Source: Sclerotiophoma versabilis
Taxonomy: Eukaryota > Ascomycota > Dothideomycetes > Pleosporales > Didymellaceae
DNA: 64,000 nt
Assembly: GCA_012274445.1 (NCBI GenBank)
Contig: JAAROD010000095.1
Coordinates: 496,001 to 560,000 of the forward strand
Reading direction: 5' to 3'
Of the stretch, positions 55,021 to 64,000 are shown one piece after another. The notes below the pieces were generated by a model. That model was given only the letters and a program-made list of their open reading frames with translations. It did no database searches and had not been told where the DNA came from. The translations under genes and the position numbers were made by a program. Numbering within the stretch: position 1 is the stretch's first letter; every line of letters begins with the position of its first letter.

Positions 55021-56401
55021 GATGTGTGATTGATGTTACTGTGGAATTGGTATTAGCAGTGCCCACTTTTCAATTTTGCTCAGACGACACATCGGTTCAC
55101 ATTGACATTATTGTCATGACGTGCAGCGCGCTTGCAAGATCATCCTGAGCAGACATAGCGAGTCTGGTGGTCAAGGGAAGAAAGTGCGACTCACATGTAT
55201 CCAGGGACACGAACAACTTTAGCCTGATAGCTTAAGGTACAAGGTGTGCCTTGCTTTTTGCCCTTTAAGAGTGTGTAAAGATCAGAGTTCAGTATACACA
55301 GCTCTCTGCAAAGAGTGCAAGGTAAGATGCTGTTCAGCACGCAAGCGGCGATGCTAGAATGTAAGTATTTGTCTCTGAGTCGAGACCAGGGTGGTACTGC
55401 TTCGCTTGTAGGTGCAGTAGTGTGTGCTCAATTACGAATGCAACTCCCACAAGATCCGAGGAGGCAGCCTCTTATATGCCTTTGCAGTCCTCCTACAAGA
55501 TCAGAGGCCGGCGATAGTGTCTTTCGTATCATTCCACGCTGACGGTTTGGTCGGTCGTGGGGCCAAAAAGAGAAGTATCTAGTCTCAGCCGCACTCGATC
55601 AGCTCAGCCCTCAGCGCTGAACATGGAGCGCCGCGGTCCGGCAAACCCTTTAGTGCACCAATGAAAATAACGAGATTGTCAGGGCATGCAGCTCGAACAA
55701 GAGCAGATCCTCTGGCCCGCGCCAATTGTGGGGTCGGGAGCCACATCTTCTTTCCTTCCGGAGCATGCTATCATGCCGAGGCCAGAGGGACTCAATCAAC
55801 CGCTGAGATGAAGATGCCTTAGGAAAGGCAAACCATGATGTCAATTGCAAGGACTTGATATACTGTGAGCTATTGGCTGGCTATCGCTGGATGGCGGGAA
55901 CGAGCAATGAGGGGCTGCAAGGCTAGTGGACGCTAGATGCAGGGACTACGGTGGGCCCGAAAGGCAGGCGCAGCCCGAGAGGGAGGCGCCGCGGGCAGGT
56001 GACAACGCCGGCGGTTCGTACTAGTTGATTGTGTTTCTGAACCAAAAGAAACACGCTGTATACAAAAACGATCGTGAGTGAAGGTATGGGCAAGTGCCGG
56101 TTTGAGGCAACGACAAGACGGGAGCTGCCGAGGGAACTTACGAACTGTTGGTCAGGGGATGTCTTGAATTGTGCCGATGCTGACATTCTACGTATCTTCT
56201 ACAATTGTGTTTTGAGTGAGCCTTGCGCCTAACTTGGCCTGACCGACAGCAGTTGCCTTCTTGTCCTCCCTGTACATTTTCCTCCTCTCTTGGCTGCAGG
56301 ACTCGGTTCAATTCGCTGTGCCAAGAGTGCAGCCTCGCGGTAGCGGCGCTCTTCCCCTGCATTGTACTCCAAGCCACGTTCTCGGCCGAACATGGGTACG
56401 T
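55021..56401. other. Intergenic: ppo promoter and TSC13 3' flank
   Basis: 1.38 kb between two minus-strand genes. It holds the ppo promoter and leader and the TSC13 3' UTR. Open frames are short and without features; no repeat or RNA gene seen. Confidence 0.5.
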
Positions 56402-57453
56402 TCACCAGATGCCGGGCAGAATGGCATACCTCTTGCGCTTGTACTTGTCGCCAAACTCCTTGCGGTACCTCTTCTCTTTCTTCCAAGCCCAAACGCCCAT
56501 CTGGCCCACGGCAACAATGATGAAGATGATTGTGCTTAGACTCCAGTTGACAAGTGCAACACCGATCCACGCAATCGCCTCAAACATGTAGTTGGGGCAT
56601 GTTACGAGGTTGAAGCCAAGACCCTGCGGAATACCTCGGTCGGTGCTGCCCGGACGACGCAGGTTTTTGAGTGTCAAGTGCGTGCTGTAGTTGCAGATCT
56701 CACCGATTGCGAACAGGGCTACACCGAGGTATGTGATGAGAGGGTTCGATGCCCGAGCAGTAGGGCTGTTAGGTCCGTACGACCAGTATGCCAGGTTGAA
56801 ACCCGACAGAACCCAGTAGTAGCCACTGTTCTTGACGATGTTGCTTGCCGGCATTGTCGCGGAGGAGAAGCGATGGACGAAGAGAGTCTCATACTCTCGC
56901 TTTGCGAAGTGCAGTACGCACATGATAAGCGTGAGCTTCTGCAGATGCGTGGCTGGCGCGTTGGTACCGTATATCCATGGGCGAGCAAGGTACATGAGGG
57001 GGTGTATGAGGAGAGGGCCGAGATATTCGACGATGAAAACGGTGCGCCAGGAGATTTGGGCGCCTGCATAGACTGATCAGTAACCATAGTCGTGAGACAT
57101 GAGGACACTGTAGCATACCGAGATCCTTCACATCCACAGCGCTCTTATTCCTTAGACCGGTCTGGTGAACAGTAACGCCTGCAGCGTTGGGGATGGCTGA
57201 TCCATCGCTGCCCTTCGTGACCCTCAATCGGTGGATCGAAAACTGCGAGACACTCGCGATCTTGCGGAAGATCTCTGATGCAGGCGCATCAGAGTCGACG
57301 GTTATGGAATCCGGGAGGCCCTTGATCGGGCGGCCTTGCGGGGTTGTCAGCCTCGCAAAAGATGGAATCTAGGGATAGCAGTCTCAATTGAGCTGTGGAA
57401 CAGAGACACATACCACGCGGGCGCACCACAAGAGTGAGAGGAGATGAAGACAT
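56402..57453 (-). CDS. TSC13: Very-long-chain trans-2,3-enoyl-CoA reductase Tsc13
   Basis: Three exons (57414-57453, 57119-57334, 56402-57063; introns 79 and 55 nt) give 305 residues. MSSSPLTLVVRPRGRPIKGLPDSI begins the N-terminal ubiquitin-like domain (about 1-85, including FSIHRLRVTKG). LGAQISWRTVFIVEYLGPLLIHPL starts the membrane part, with several hydrophobic spans to residue 270. The steroid-5-alpha-reductase-type C-terminus follows: NLVTCPNYMFEAIAWIG and EKRYRKEFGDKYKRKRYAILPGIW. Tsc13 performs the last reduction of each fatty-acid elongation cycle in the ER, with Elo2/3, Ybr159 and Phs1, supplying C26 acids for sphingolipids. The first exon was placed by finding the family N-terminus upstream and a splice (G plus GC) that restores GRPIKG. 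Confidence 0.93.
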
Positions 57454-57697
57454 TGTTGCTTATTCCTGCGGTGTGTCGCCGTGTGCTCTTACGACTTTTT
57501 GAGGTTTGTTGTTTCCTTGGCAAGGAGCCTCGGTACGTCATCAAGAACGGCTAGCCTGCTCAAAGCTCATTGGCTCCAAGTACACTCGCAGTAAACATCA
57601 CAGCATGTGGTGGATTGCACGTGTTTCGAGCCCATCATTACTTTCAATATCTAGTTGCTTGCCGATTCCGACAGAATCCTCGTGTTGGTAATGTTGA

Positions 57698-59810
57698 TTA
57701 ACCTAGATCGACCACAATTTGCGATGCAGCTTTTGGTCCTAGACATGCAACCAGCTCACCAATGATACCTTTAATCGAACGAGGCTGACGTAAGTCTCCA
57801 TCATCCCATGAGACGAGATGCTGCGGTATTTCAGTATAGATGTACTATGTCTGATTGTTTGCAGGAACTTACCTGAGCTTCAGCCAATCGGCCCCTCACT
57901 CGAATCGGTATTGATCCCAGGTTTATGGTACCTTTCAGTTCCTCTTCTGTCATGACCCCAGGTATCTTCAAATCGAACAGGGACATTCCATTTTGCACGG
58001 CATCGCCTGCTTCGGCTGCTGTAGGTAGTGGATATTCAGAGAGGTCGTCGTCATTTGGCTGCGCATGTGTACCCGCATCCGCATTCGCAAAAGCCATTGA
58101 CTCTTTTCGTGCGCGCTCTCTGGAAAGTGAAACATATATCTTCTTGTCGAGCATACTCTTCAGCTCACCATCCAGGGGGTTCCATTCGTATGATTCTGGA
58201 TCCAGGACGTACTGAGGCTTGTAGTCACCCTTGTAACGCATCTTCGTGCAACTGTGGATATAGTAGCCCATGTAGTAGTACTGGTAGCCACCCTCAATTG
58301 CAAGTGCGGCCTCTCTCAGAGCACTCAGCTTGCCGAATTGCCACTTCTCATAGTCTGAATGGTACAACAAGTATACTCCGCTGACGCAGTGTGGTAGCAA
58401 GTCCAGTACACCCATTGCAATCAGTCTACCGTCTAGTCGGTAACATTGGTGATAGGAACCAAGTTGTTGAGGCTTGCCATGTAGTTGCCGAGTGGTGCGC
58501 TGTAGCGGAGACGTGCACAAAAAGCGCTTAAATCCAGATTGAGAGATTTCGCCGAGCTTTTCCTTGTGTACATGCGATTGATAGTTGCGAAAGAGCTCAA
58601 ACTTCTCAACTGTAAAGTCCGCTGGTTCAAGTGTCACTTCAAAACGGTGTGCAGGCTCTGGCGGCTGCTTGACGTTTTCAAGATCAGCTCTGTGAACTTG
58701 CTGCAGGAGGTCGAAACCGTTCTTGAGGCGTGCTTTCTCTCTGATCAGAGTCAGTCGTGCCCTATGGCCACCAAGGGACATGCACTGACTCTTTGGACAC
58801 CGGATGCAGCTTCGCAGCGTCCTTCTCGTAGTCCTCGCCCAAGACAAAGGCATTCCACTTGTTGACCGTTCGTCGCTGGTCTTTTGACGGTTTCAACTCG
58901 GCTGCAGGTAGCCTATACTTGTGTCAATCGCCGTGGATACATCTTGCATATGCTGCTCACCGGATCGTGTAGTGTGGACAGCAGTGCCGCAAAACATCAG
59001 GCTTGTAGAAGATAGTGCCTGACCTTCGCCACCCTCGATCCACCAAGTTCTGGTAGACATCTACTGACAGGCTTTTTGACGAGAAGTAGTAGCTTGCTCC
59101 TGATTATGTAAAGCTAGTCAGTATCGGATCAACCCTTGTGTTTTTTCCCTTCAGTTATCTCTGTATGCGAAGTATAGGCGATCAAAAGCAACGAGCGTGA
59201 CGTGGCAGCCAGGAAAGGCAGGTACCCATATGACTCGCCCGTTGTTGTTTGATCGTCAAAATTTGCGCATTTGCATTGACCTAGGCAGGTAAAAAGGATG
59301 AAGATGGAGCTTAGCGGGGATGCATGCTCCGGATGCAGGCGTTGGACCAAGCGCCAGTGAACTTGAATCAAGCAGCGCGGGGATGCAATGCGCACACGTG
59401 AAGGGGCAACCTTAACAGAACATCAATTGAAGACGCAGCAAGTGCTGCGCCTGCAATTGTTTGCCGTCGTCGCTAATTTGGGCGGTCTGACCGCTCTGAC
59501 AGCTTCATGCACGCGTGACACTGGATGACTGAGACGGGGAGATGAACGGGATTTCGACGTACGAGAATTGGGCCTTCTCTGGCCACTCGATGCATCTTTG
59601 CAGTATCCGCAGGACTCGCTACTGTAGCCTGGGAAGGAGCATCAGCAGCTGCCGTCGCGGGTCCAGGGATGGAGGCTGTGAAGTATGCAGTGTGCAAGAC
59701 GTGGAGGACGGCTCTGTGTGCTGCCATATCCAGCCAGTCAAGCACGGGCGGAATCCAGGAGAATGGTTGGAGCAGAACCTACCGAAAGGCTGCACGTACG
59801 AGAGGGCCAT
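57698..59810 (-). CDS. ATE1: Arginyl-tRNA--protein transferase Ate1
   Basis: Six exons: 59783-59810, 59563-59628, 58961-59099, 58786-58912, 57873-58736 and 57698-57784, giving 436 residues. Exon 1 has only 28 nt (MALSYVQPF) and intron 2 is 462 nt. SESCGYCKD holds Cys16 and Cys19, and RHCCPHYTIR holds Cys71 and Cys72; these four invariant Cys of the N-terminal domain bind an iron-sulphur cluster in yeast Ate1. The C-terminal GNAT-like transferase domain includes PAHRFEVTLEPADF, GSYHQCYRLDGRLIAMGVLDLLP, YYMGYYIHSCTKMRYKG and YKPQYVLDPES. It ends PRSIKGIIGELVACLGP...VVDLG. Ate1 adds arginine to N-terminal Asp, Glu or oxidised Cys, marking proteins for the Arg/N-degron pathway. The intron between exons 4 and 5 is the least certain boundary. 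Confidence 0.92.
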
Positions 59811-60722
59811 CCGAGAGCTGGCCTACAACGGGCTGCAGGAAGGGGCATAAGCGTGGGATTTGGTCAAGTGTTCAGTGGGGGCAGGCCAGAGCGGAAAGGG
59901 CGTGCAGGCGCGACGAGGGCTGCTCGAGCGGTGGAGAGCAACGGCAGCCGTTATATGTAGAGGTGAATAATAGCTCCCCTCGCGTCGCCGACCTGTCAGA
60001 ACAGCGGTCTTGACTGCGTTACTGGCGCTGCTGGCTTGCCACTGCTGAGCTGCCGCTGCCGCTGCCTGCTGGCACGCTCGTACATGTACGGAGCAAAGCG
60101 GTCGGCGGTGGTGCGGCAGGCTATATGGGCGATGAAAGTGTTGTACCACACAGCACGCGCAAACATTACGACGCCCACTGAAAATCATGCAATTGCCCCC
60201 GTGATTCTGCCTCGCTCGACGTCATAGGCGGACGCTCTGCTGCACAATTGCCCTGTCTCAGTCCCGAGGGAGTGAGTCGCAAGATTTTGCATGCGCCCGG
60301 CGCCGTCTCGCATCTCTCCCTGGGCCCAGCGGACGCTGGCTCGGTTACGCTTGGCATGGAAACGCTCGATTTTCTATGCGGTCGAGCACCTAGCCTCCCA
60401 CTCCACCTGTCTAATAAAACATCGCCATGGCTTCTTTTACTACTCTCAGGGTTCTTCAACATCCTCTGCCCCGTTCCCCCCGGGACTGAGCAACCGTCGC
60501 CCCACCAAGCTGTCCCTTACCATCACGCCCCATTCACGCTTGCCTAGTACCTCCCTATTGCTACGCACGCCCTCGCCGTTTGTTCGGCTTCTTTTCACCG
60601 CCATAGTGCGCCCTTGCCCCTCCGACCCAAGCCCCTCCTTTCGAGCCGCCGCTGGTGTTGTGACCAAGTGCCCGCCTGCAGTGCTGCAATTTCCCTCCGC
60701 AGCTACTTTTTGACCGCCGAAC
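59811..60722. promoter_or_regulatory. Divergent promoter region ATE1 / Nudix gene
   Basis: 912 bp between divergent start codons. The last 200 bp before the Nudix ATG are C/T-rich (CCCCGTTCCCCCC and similar), as in many fungal core promoters. Open frames on both strands are low-complexity. No specific site called. Confidence 0.5.
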
Positions 60723-61311
60723 ATGGCCGCCACTCAGCAGCTGCCCATGCAGTCGCGCACTGGTCGCGTGAACCAACGTAAGTGCGCTCACGAGACCCTT
60801 GTGATGTCTTTCAAGCTCGTCATTGTGCTGGAAACGTGTTCAAGCCTGCCGTTTGCAGTGGCATTGTGCTAAATTCCCTGCAGGGTACGGTTCTCAGGGC
60901 GAACGACTAGTCGCCGGCGTTGTTCCGCTTTCCACCGACAAGTACTACGTGCTCCTCATTCAGTCCACTCGACGTGGCGGCTGGGTTCTGCCCAAGGGCG
61001 GCTGGGAGACCGACGAAGCAACCGCCCAAGATGCCGCAAAGCGTGAGGCATGGGAAGAGGCCGGCATCATCTGCAAAATCAGCTACGATCTCGGCATGAT
61101 CTCCGAGAAACGGAGAGCCGACCAGCTCACTGCCACCGCGCCCAAAGCCTCGTATCACTTCTTCGAGGCTGTCGTCGAGAAGCAGGAAGCACAATGGCCC
61201 GAGATGCACAAGCGGTCAAGACAATGGTTCACATACAGCCAGGCACGCGAGGCTTTGGCGCCAAGGCCTGAGCTGCTTGATGCCCTCGACAGGTGCACCA
61301 TGCACCGGTAG
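60723..61311 (+). CDS. DDP1: Nudix hydrolase, diphosphoinositol polyphosphate phosphohydrolase-like (Ddp1/Aps1)
   Basis: Exons 60723-60777 and 60884-61311 (106-nt intron) give 160 residues. MAATQQLPMQSRTGRVNQ is spliced to RYGSQGERLVAGVVPLS, the start of the Nudix fold. The Nudix box is KGGWETDEATAQDAAKREAW followed by EEAG, with the metal-binding glutamates in REAWEE at about residues 76-81. GWVLPKGG and the C-terminal KRSRQWFTYSQA fit the Ddp1/Aps1 group, which removes beta-phosphates from inositol pyrophosphates and cleaves diadenosine polyphosphates and polyphosphate. It lacks the extra domains of other Nudix classes. Family is clear; substrate preference is inferred. Confidence 0.9.
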
Positions 61312-63538
61312 AAGGTGCCTGGGTGTCTGCAGGCGCAGCAATGCACATTCTGCGCGCAGGCACCACATGTGGAGTTATGAAACATACCCCATTTCGACCT
61401 TCGAGTCCCTTCTGGTCTTTTAATACCGCACAGCGGGTGTCAAAAATGCTACGGGAGGTAGCGCTATAGACTTTGGTCTGATTCCATTCGGTAAATGGCG
61501 TTGTGGGTTGCTCTTTCATCGGTAGAAAGATGCATGTGCGGCTCTCATGCATGCGAGCACTTTGGGCCGCTGCGCTCACCTCAATCTAACTTGGCTAATG
61601 CCAATTACCTCGTCCCTCTTTTGCCTATCGTCCTTCCTTGCAGCACGTAGGAAACGACAGTGCTATGTTGATTGGACTAGTTGCGTGCGGCACGTTGATA
61701 CTGAAGAGTGATAGTCTGGCCTGCTCCACAACCGTGTGTAGATCTTTCAGTCAACGTTGCATCTTAAATCGATGTGTTAACCAGAGGTTACGGGAGCAGC
61801 GGGGCTAGTCTTAAGAACAAAACCAAGAAGTTCAAAAGAAGGCGATGCAGAATATGAGGTTCCAGACAATTAACAGGGCGCCTATCAAGCTTTAGCACAC
61901 AAAGTGGCATTTTCTCCGACGCCAAGCGTTGGTCAAGCGCATTGCATTTGTCCTTTCTAGATCTGCGAAAAGATGTTGTACCGACATTCGTGAGCTCGAA
62001 CAGCTGGCACCGCAATTGATTTGGAGAAATGCTTTTTCGCACTCGTTCCTAGTCCACTGAACGGTACTCAGTATCTCTGGCCAGCCACCCAAGTTATTAA
62101 TCCAGTCACGGCAATGCATCATAGGTTTATGACAGTCACCATATTGACTGCGTCCTTATGCAGTTATTGCCATGGCCCAACCAAAAGTCTCTGCCTCCCC
62201 CAGCACTGCTTCGCACTGTGTGAGAAAGGCCTAGTTCGTCCAATGTTTCTGCTTCGGGTGCAAACACATCTGCGATAACCAGCCTATGTCTTCTCGGGAG
62301 CAATCCATTCTTGGAGCCAGCTTTGCAGCCTTAGCCTGCCACGTAACTCACGGCGCCCGAAGGCTCGTCAAAATGCATGACTTGATCTTCTTTGCTTCCA
62401 ATGTTTCGGCGCTCTTGTGCAAGCCTCTCCATTAGCATCTTTGACGTTTCCATCCGCTACAGAACGTACCGAGAATCGCAGAGGAAGTTGGTAGGAGGAA
62501 GCTATCCTTGTGCTGCTGGGTGACTGTGTGGCAACCTGCGGCATTGTGATTACATGTGCCTCACCCACATGGCATGACTGGCTCTGTTATCAATTGAGAC
62601 GTAAGCTTTGCAGTGTGTTCACCAAGCATCCTCGATACTGATCTTTACAACAGCCATACCCATTGACTAGTCACAACACCAAACGGCAGCAATTGCAGAA
62701 GCAGTACAATGAGTTGCTAGAATTTAGCAAGTGGCATCAATCGTTCTGTGGAGGTCGAGCGCAGTGAGCTAGTGAACAATCATATGTTTTCGCATAGTCA
62801 CGGAGAAGTGGTGTTCATGTGGCAAGTCCTGCCTTTTCACTTTGGCATGGCTCTGAATGCAGTGACCTCCTGACCCTCCTTCCTCCGCGCAACCTTGTCA
62901 CATAGGCAATGACGCTTGTCGCTCAACCACCCAGCTAGTCTGCACCTGCAATCATACCCTTCCGGCGCCATGAAGAAACTTAGCATAGCCGCTCTGACTT
63001 CGCACATAGAATCGAACTATACCGACAACTGCACAGGGTCATGGGCAGGGTGTATACGACCAACCTTCGTATTCAACCCACGGAAACATCAATCCACTTG
63101 GTGGCCTGGATTCCTCAGCTCCTGTTACGCAGTTTTCCTGCCACCATTGTATTTATCGCAGGCATACAGAGTCATGCAGTTCGGCGACGCTCTACCGAGA
63201 GTGGACTCAAGGCGTTCTGCAAGTCATTGAGTACCGTTGTGGTTGGTGCAACTGTTCGGACCTTGCAGGGAGCGTCATCCATAATTACTCAATTGAGCAT
63301 AGATCTACTCCACATTCCATGCGCCCAGACATTGGTGCTTCCGCTGATGTACTTGAAGTCTAAACTTAGGACTGCACTTCCGATGCTCGTGGGTATAAAT
63401 CAAGGTAAAGAGTGACACTGGGGTCTCATCCACACCAGGGACCTTGCATGACATCGGCTTCACTACCTCACTTTTGGTACATTGGAAGTCATCACCACTT
63501 CATACAAACCCCCTCTTCCCATCACTTCTAACCCAAAA
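61312..63538. other. Intergenic interval of about 2.2 kb
   Basis: No open frame with domain support. The longest (124 codons from an ATG at 63041) has hydrophobic stretches but no recognisable family and lies directly upstream of the secreted-protein gene. The interval holds the Nudix 3' UTR and the promoter of the last gene. Confidence 0.5.
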
Positions 63539-64000
63539 ATGCTTTTCGCCTCCTTCCTCCTCGCCAGCCTCGCTGCTGCAGCACCTGCCCTTGATGCTCG
63601 CCAAGCCACCACCACATTCGACGCTTGGGAGATCACCTTCGCCTCCTCAGGTCGCCCATCCGGCCGCCCCGGCAGCAGTACCAACAGCAATCTACAGATC
63701 AACATCAAACAGCCCAACACCATCCGTCTTCAGCGGGTCCCCCGGGGCTACTCTGCTTTCCCCGCCTTCGAGGCCTCCTGCTCATGGAGCTGGCCAGCGG
63801 CAGGGACCAACTTCCCCGTCGGCATTGAGACAGTCTGCAGCACTATCGGCGATGCCACCACGTACGGCAACTTCACCATGACGCTCTCTGGGGTCTCTCA
63901 GGCCGATTTCACGGTCGCTATTAAGGAAACAAGAGAGGTGACTATCTTTCAGCAGAGATATGTTCGTGTGTTTGAGGGCGAGCAGCCATTTAATAGTGAT
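63539..64000 (+). CDS. Small secreted protein, unknown family (5' part; runs off the window)
   Basis: The ATG at 63539 opens a frame that is still open at the window end (154 residues). MLFASFLLASLAAAAPALDA is a textbook signal peptide, probably cut near Ala-Ala-Pro, with DARQ just after it as a possible propeptide end. The mature part is beta-like and Thr/Ser/Asn-rich, with two Cys visible (SCSWSW and VCSTIG), an N-glycosylation site (NFT), and the stretch RVPRGYSAFPAFEA. I recognise no family. Small, secreted, Cys-poor proteins next to a gene-poor stretch include candidate effectors or cell-surface proteins, but nothing here shows virulence. The end and any later introns are not visible. 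Confidence 0.72.
   Translation, partial: MLFASFLLASLAAAAPALDARQATTTFDAWEITFASSGRPSGRPGSSTNSNLQINIKQPNTIRLQRVPRGYSAFPAFEASCSWSWPAAGTNFPVGIETVCSTIGDATTYGNFTMTLSGVSQADFTVAIKETREVTIFQQRYVRVFEGEQPFNSD

Noticed and set aside
59129..59395. 88-codon frame inside ATE1 intron 2, with CKCANFDDQ
   Set aside because: Considered as the missing ATE1 N-terminal exon; rejected because the SESCGYC exon upstream matches the family and its phase fits exactly.
63041..63415. 124-codon frame with ATG before the secreted-protein gene
   Set aside because: Some hydrophobic runs, but no signal peptide, family or codon-use support.
1..64000. CRISPR arrays, prophage, bacterial operons, intact transposons
   Set aside because: No direct-repeat/spacer arrays, transposase or reverse-transcriptase motifs or terminal inverted repeats found; gene structure is eukaryotic throughout.

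Overview
The window is nuclear DNA of a filamentous ascomycete (Pezizomycotina). Introns are mostly 45-60 nt with GT-AG ends and CTAAC/CTGAC-type branch points, genes are single and monocistronic, and the gene set is fungal (RAD7, UTP7, TSR1, TSC13, YIF1, a Ppo fatty-acid oxygenase, fused TRP5-type tryptophan synthase, an Stc1-domain protein). I infer Dothideomycetes, probably Pleosporales, from general protein flavour only; a database search would settle this.

Layout. 1-14.8 kb is gene-dense housekeeping: a partial CDS at the left edge, an SHB17-like histidine phosphatase, SUB2/UAP56, RNase P subunit Rpp21/Rpr2, SAGA subunit Sgf11, an intron-containing tRNA-Val, SEC31, a small PPIE-like RRM protein, a mitochondrial B12D/MLRQ-like protein and COX12. 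14.8-21.0 kb has no convincing gene; its last 1.2 kb looks like a very long ATG-poor leader, with two short uORFs, for a PHO85-type cyclin (21.0-23.2 kb). 24.2-39.3 kb is dense again: YIF1 and SRP101 (divergent), RAD7, an Stc1-domain protein, TSR1 and UTP7 (convergent, both small-subunit ribosome biogenesis) and one unknown protein. 39.3-45.0 kb is gene-poor and carries a lineage-restricted-looking pair of related Cys-rich ORFs. 45.4-61.3 kb holds tryptophan synthase, a divergent succinate dehydrogenase flavoprotein, a Ppo dioxygenase-P450, TSC13, ATE1 and a Ddp1-like Nudix enzyme. The right edge has the 5' part of a small secreted protein gene.

Themes. Several neighbours share a process: SEC31, YIF1 and SRP101 act in the early secretory pathway; TSR1 and UTP7 in 40S biogenesis; the B12D-like gene and COX12 are divergent respiratory-chain genes sharing one promoter with a CCAAT box. 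Tryptophan synthase has a perfect TGACTCA (Gcn4/CPC1) site 86 bp before its ATG.

Exon boundaries below were worked out by hand from splice signals, reading phase and recognised protein families. They were not checked against transcripts. The most unusual observations are the duplicated Cys-rich modules at 43.5-44.8 kb, the ATG-purged leader at 19.8-21.0 kb, and the microexons in the two mitochondrial genes near 13.5-14.5 kb.
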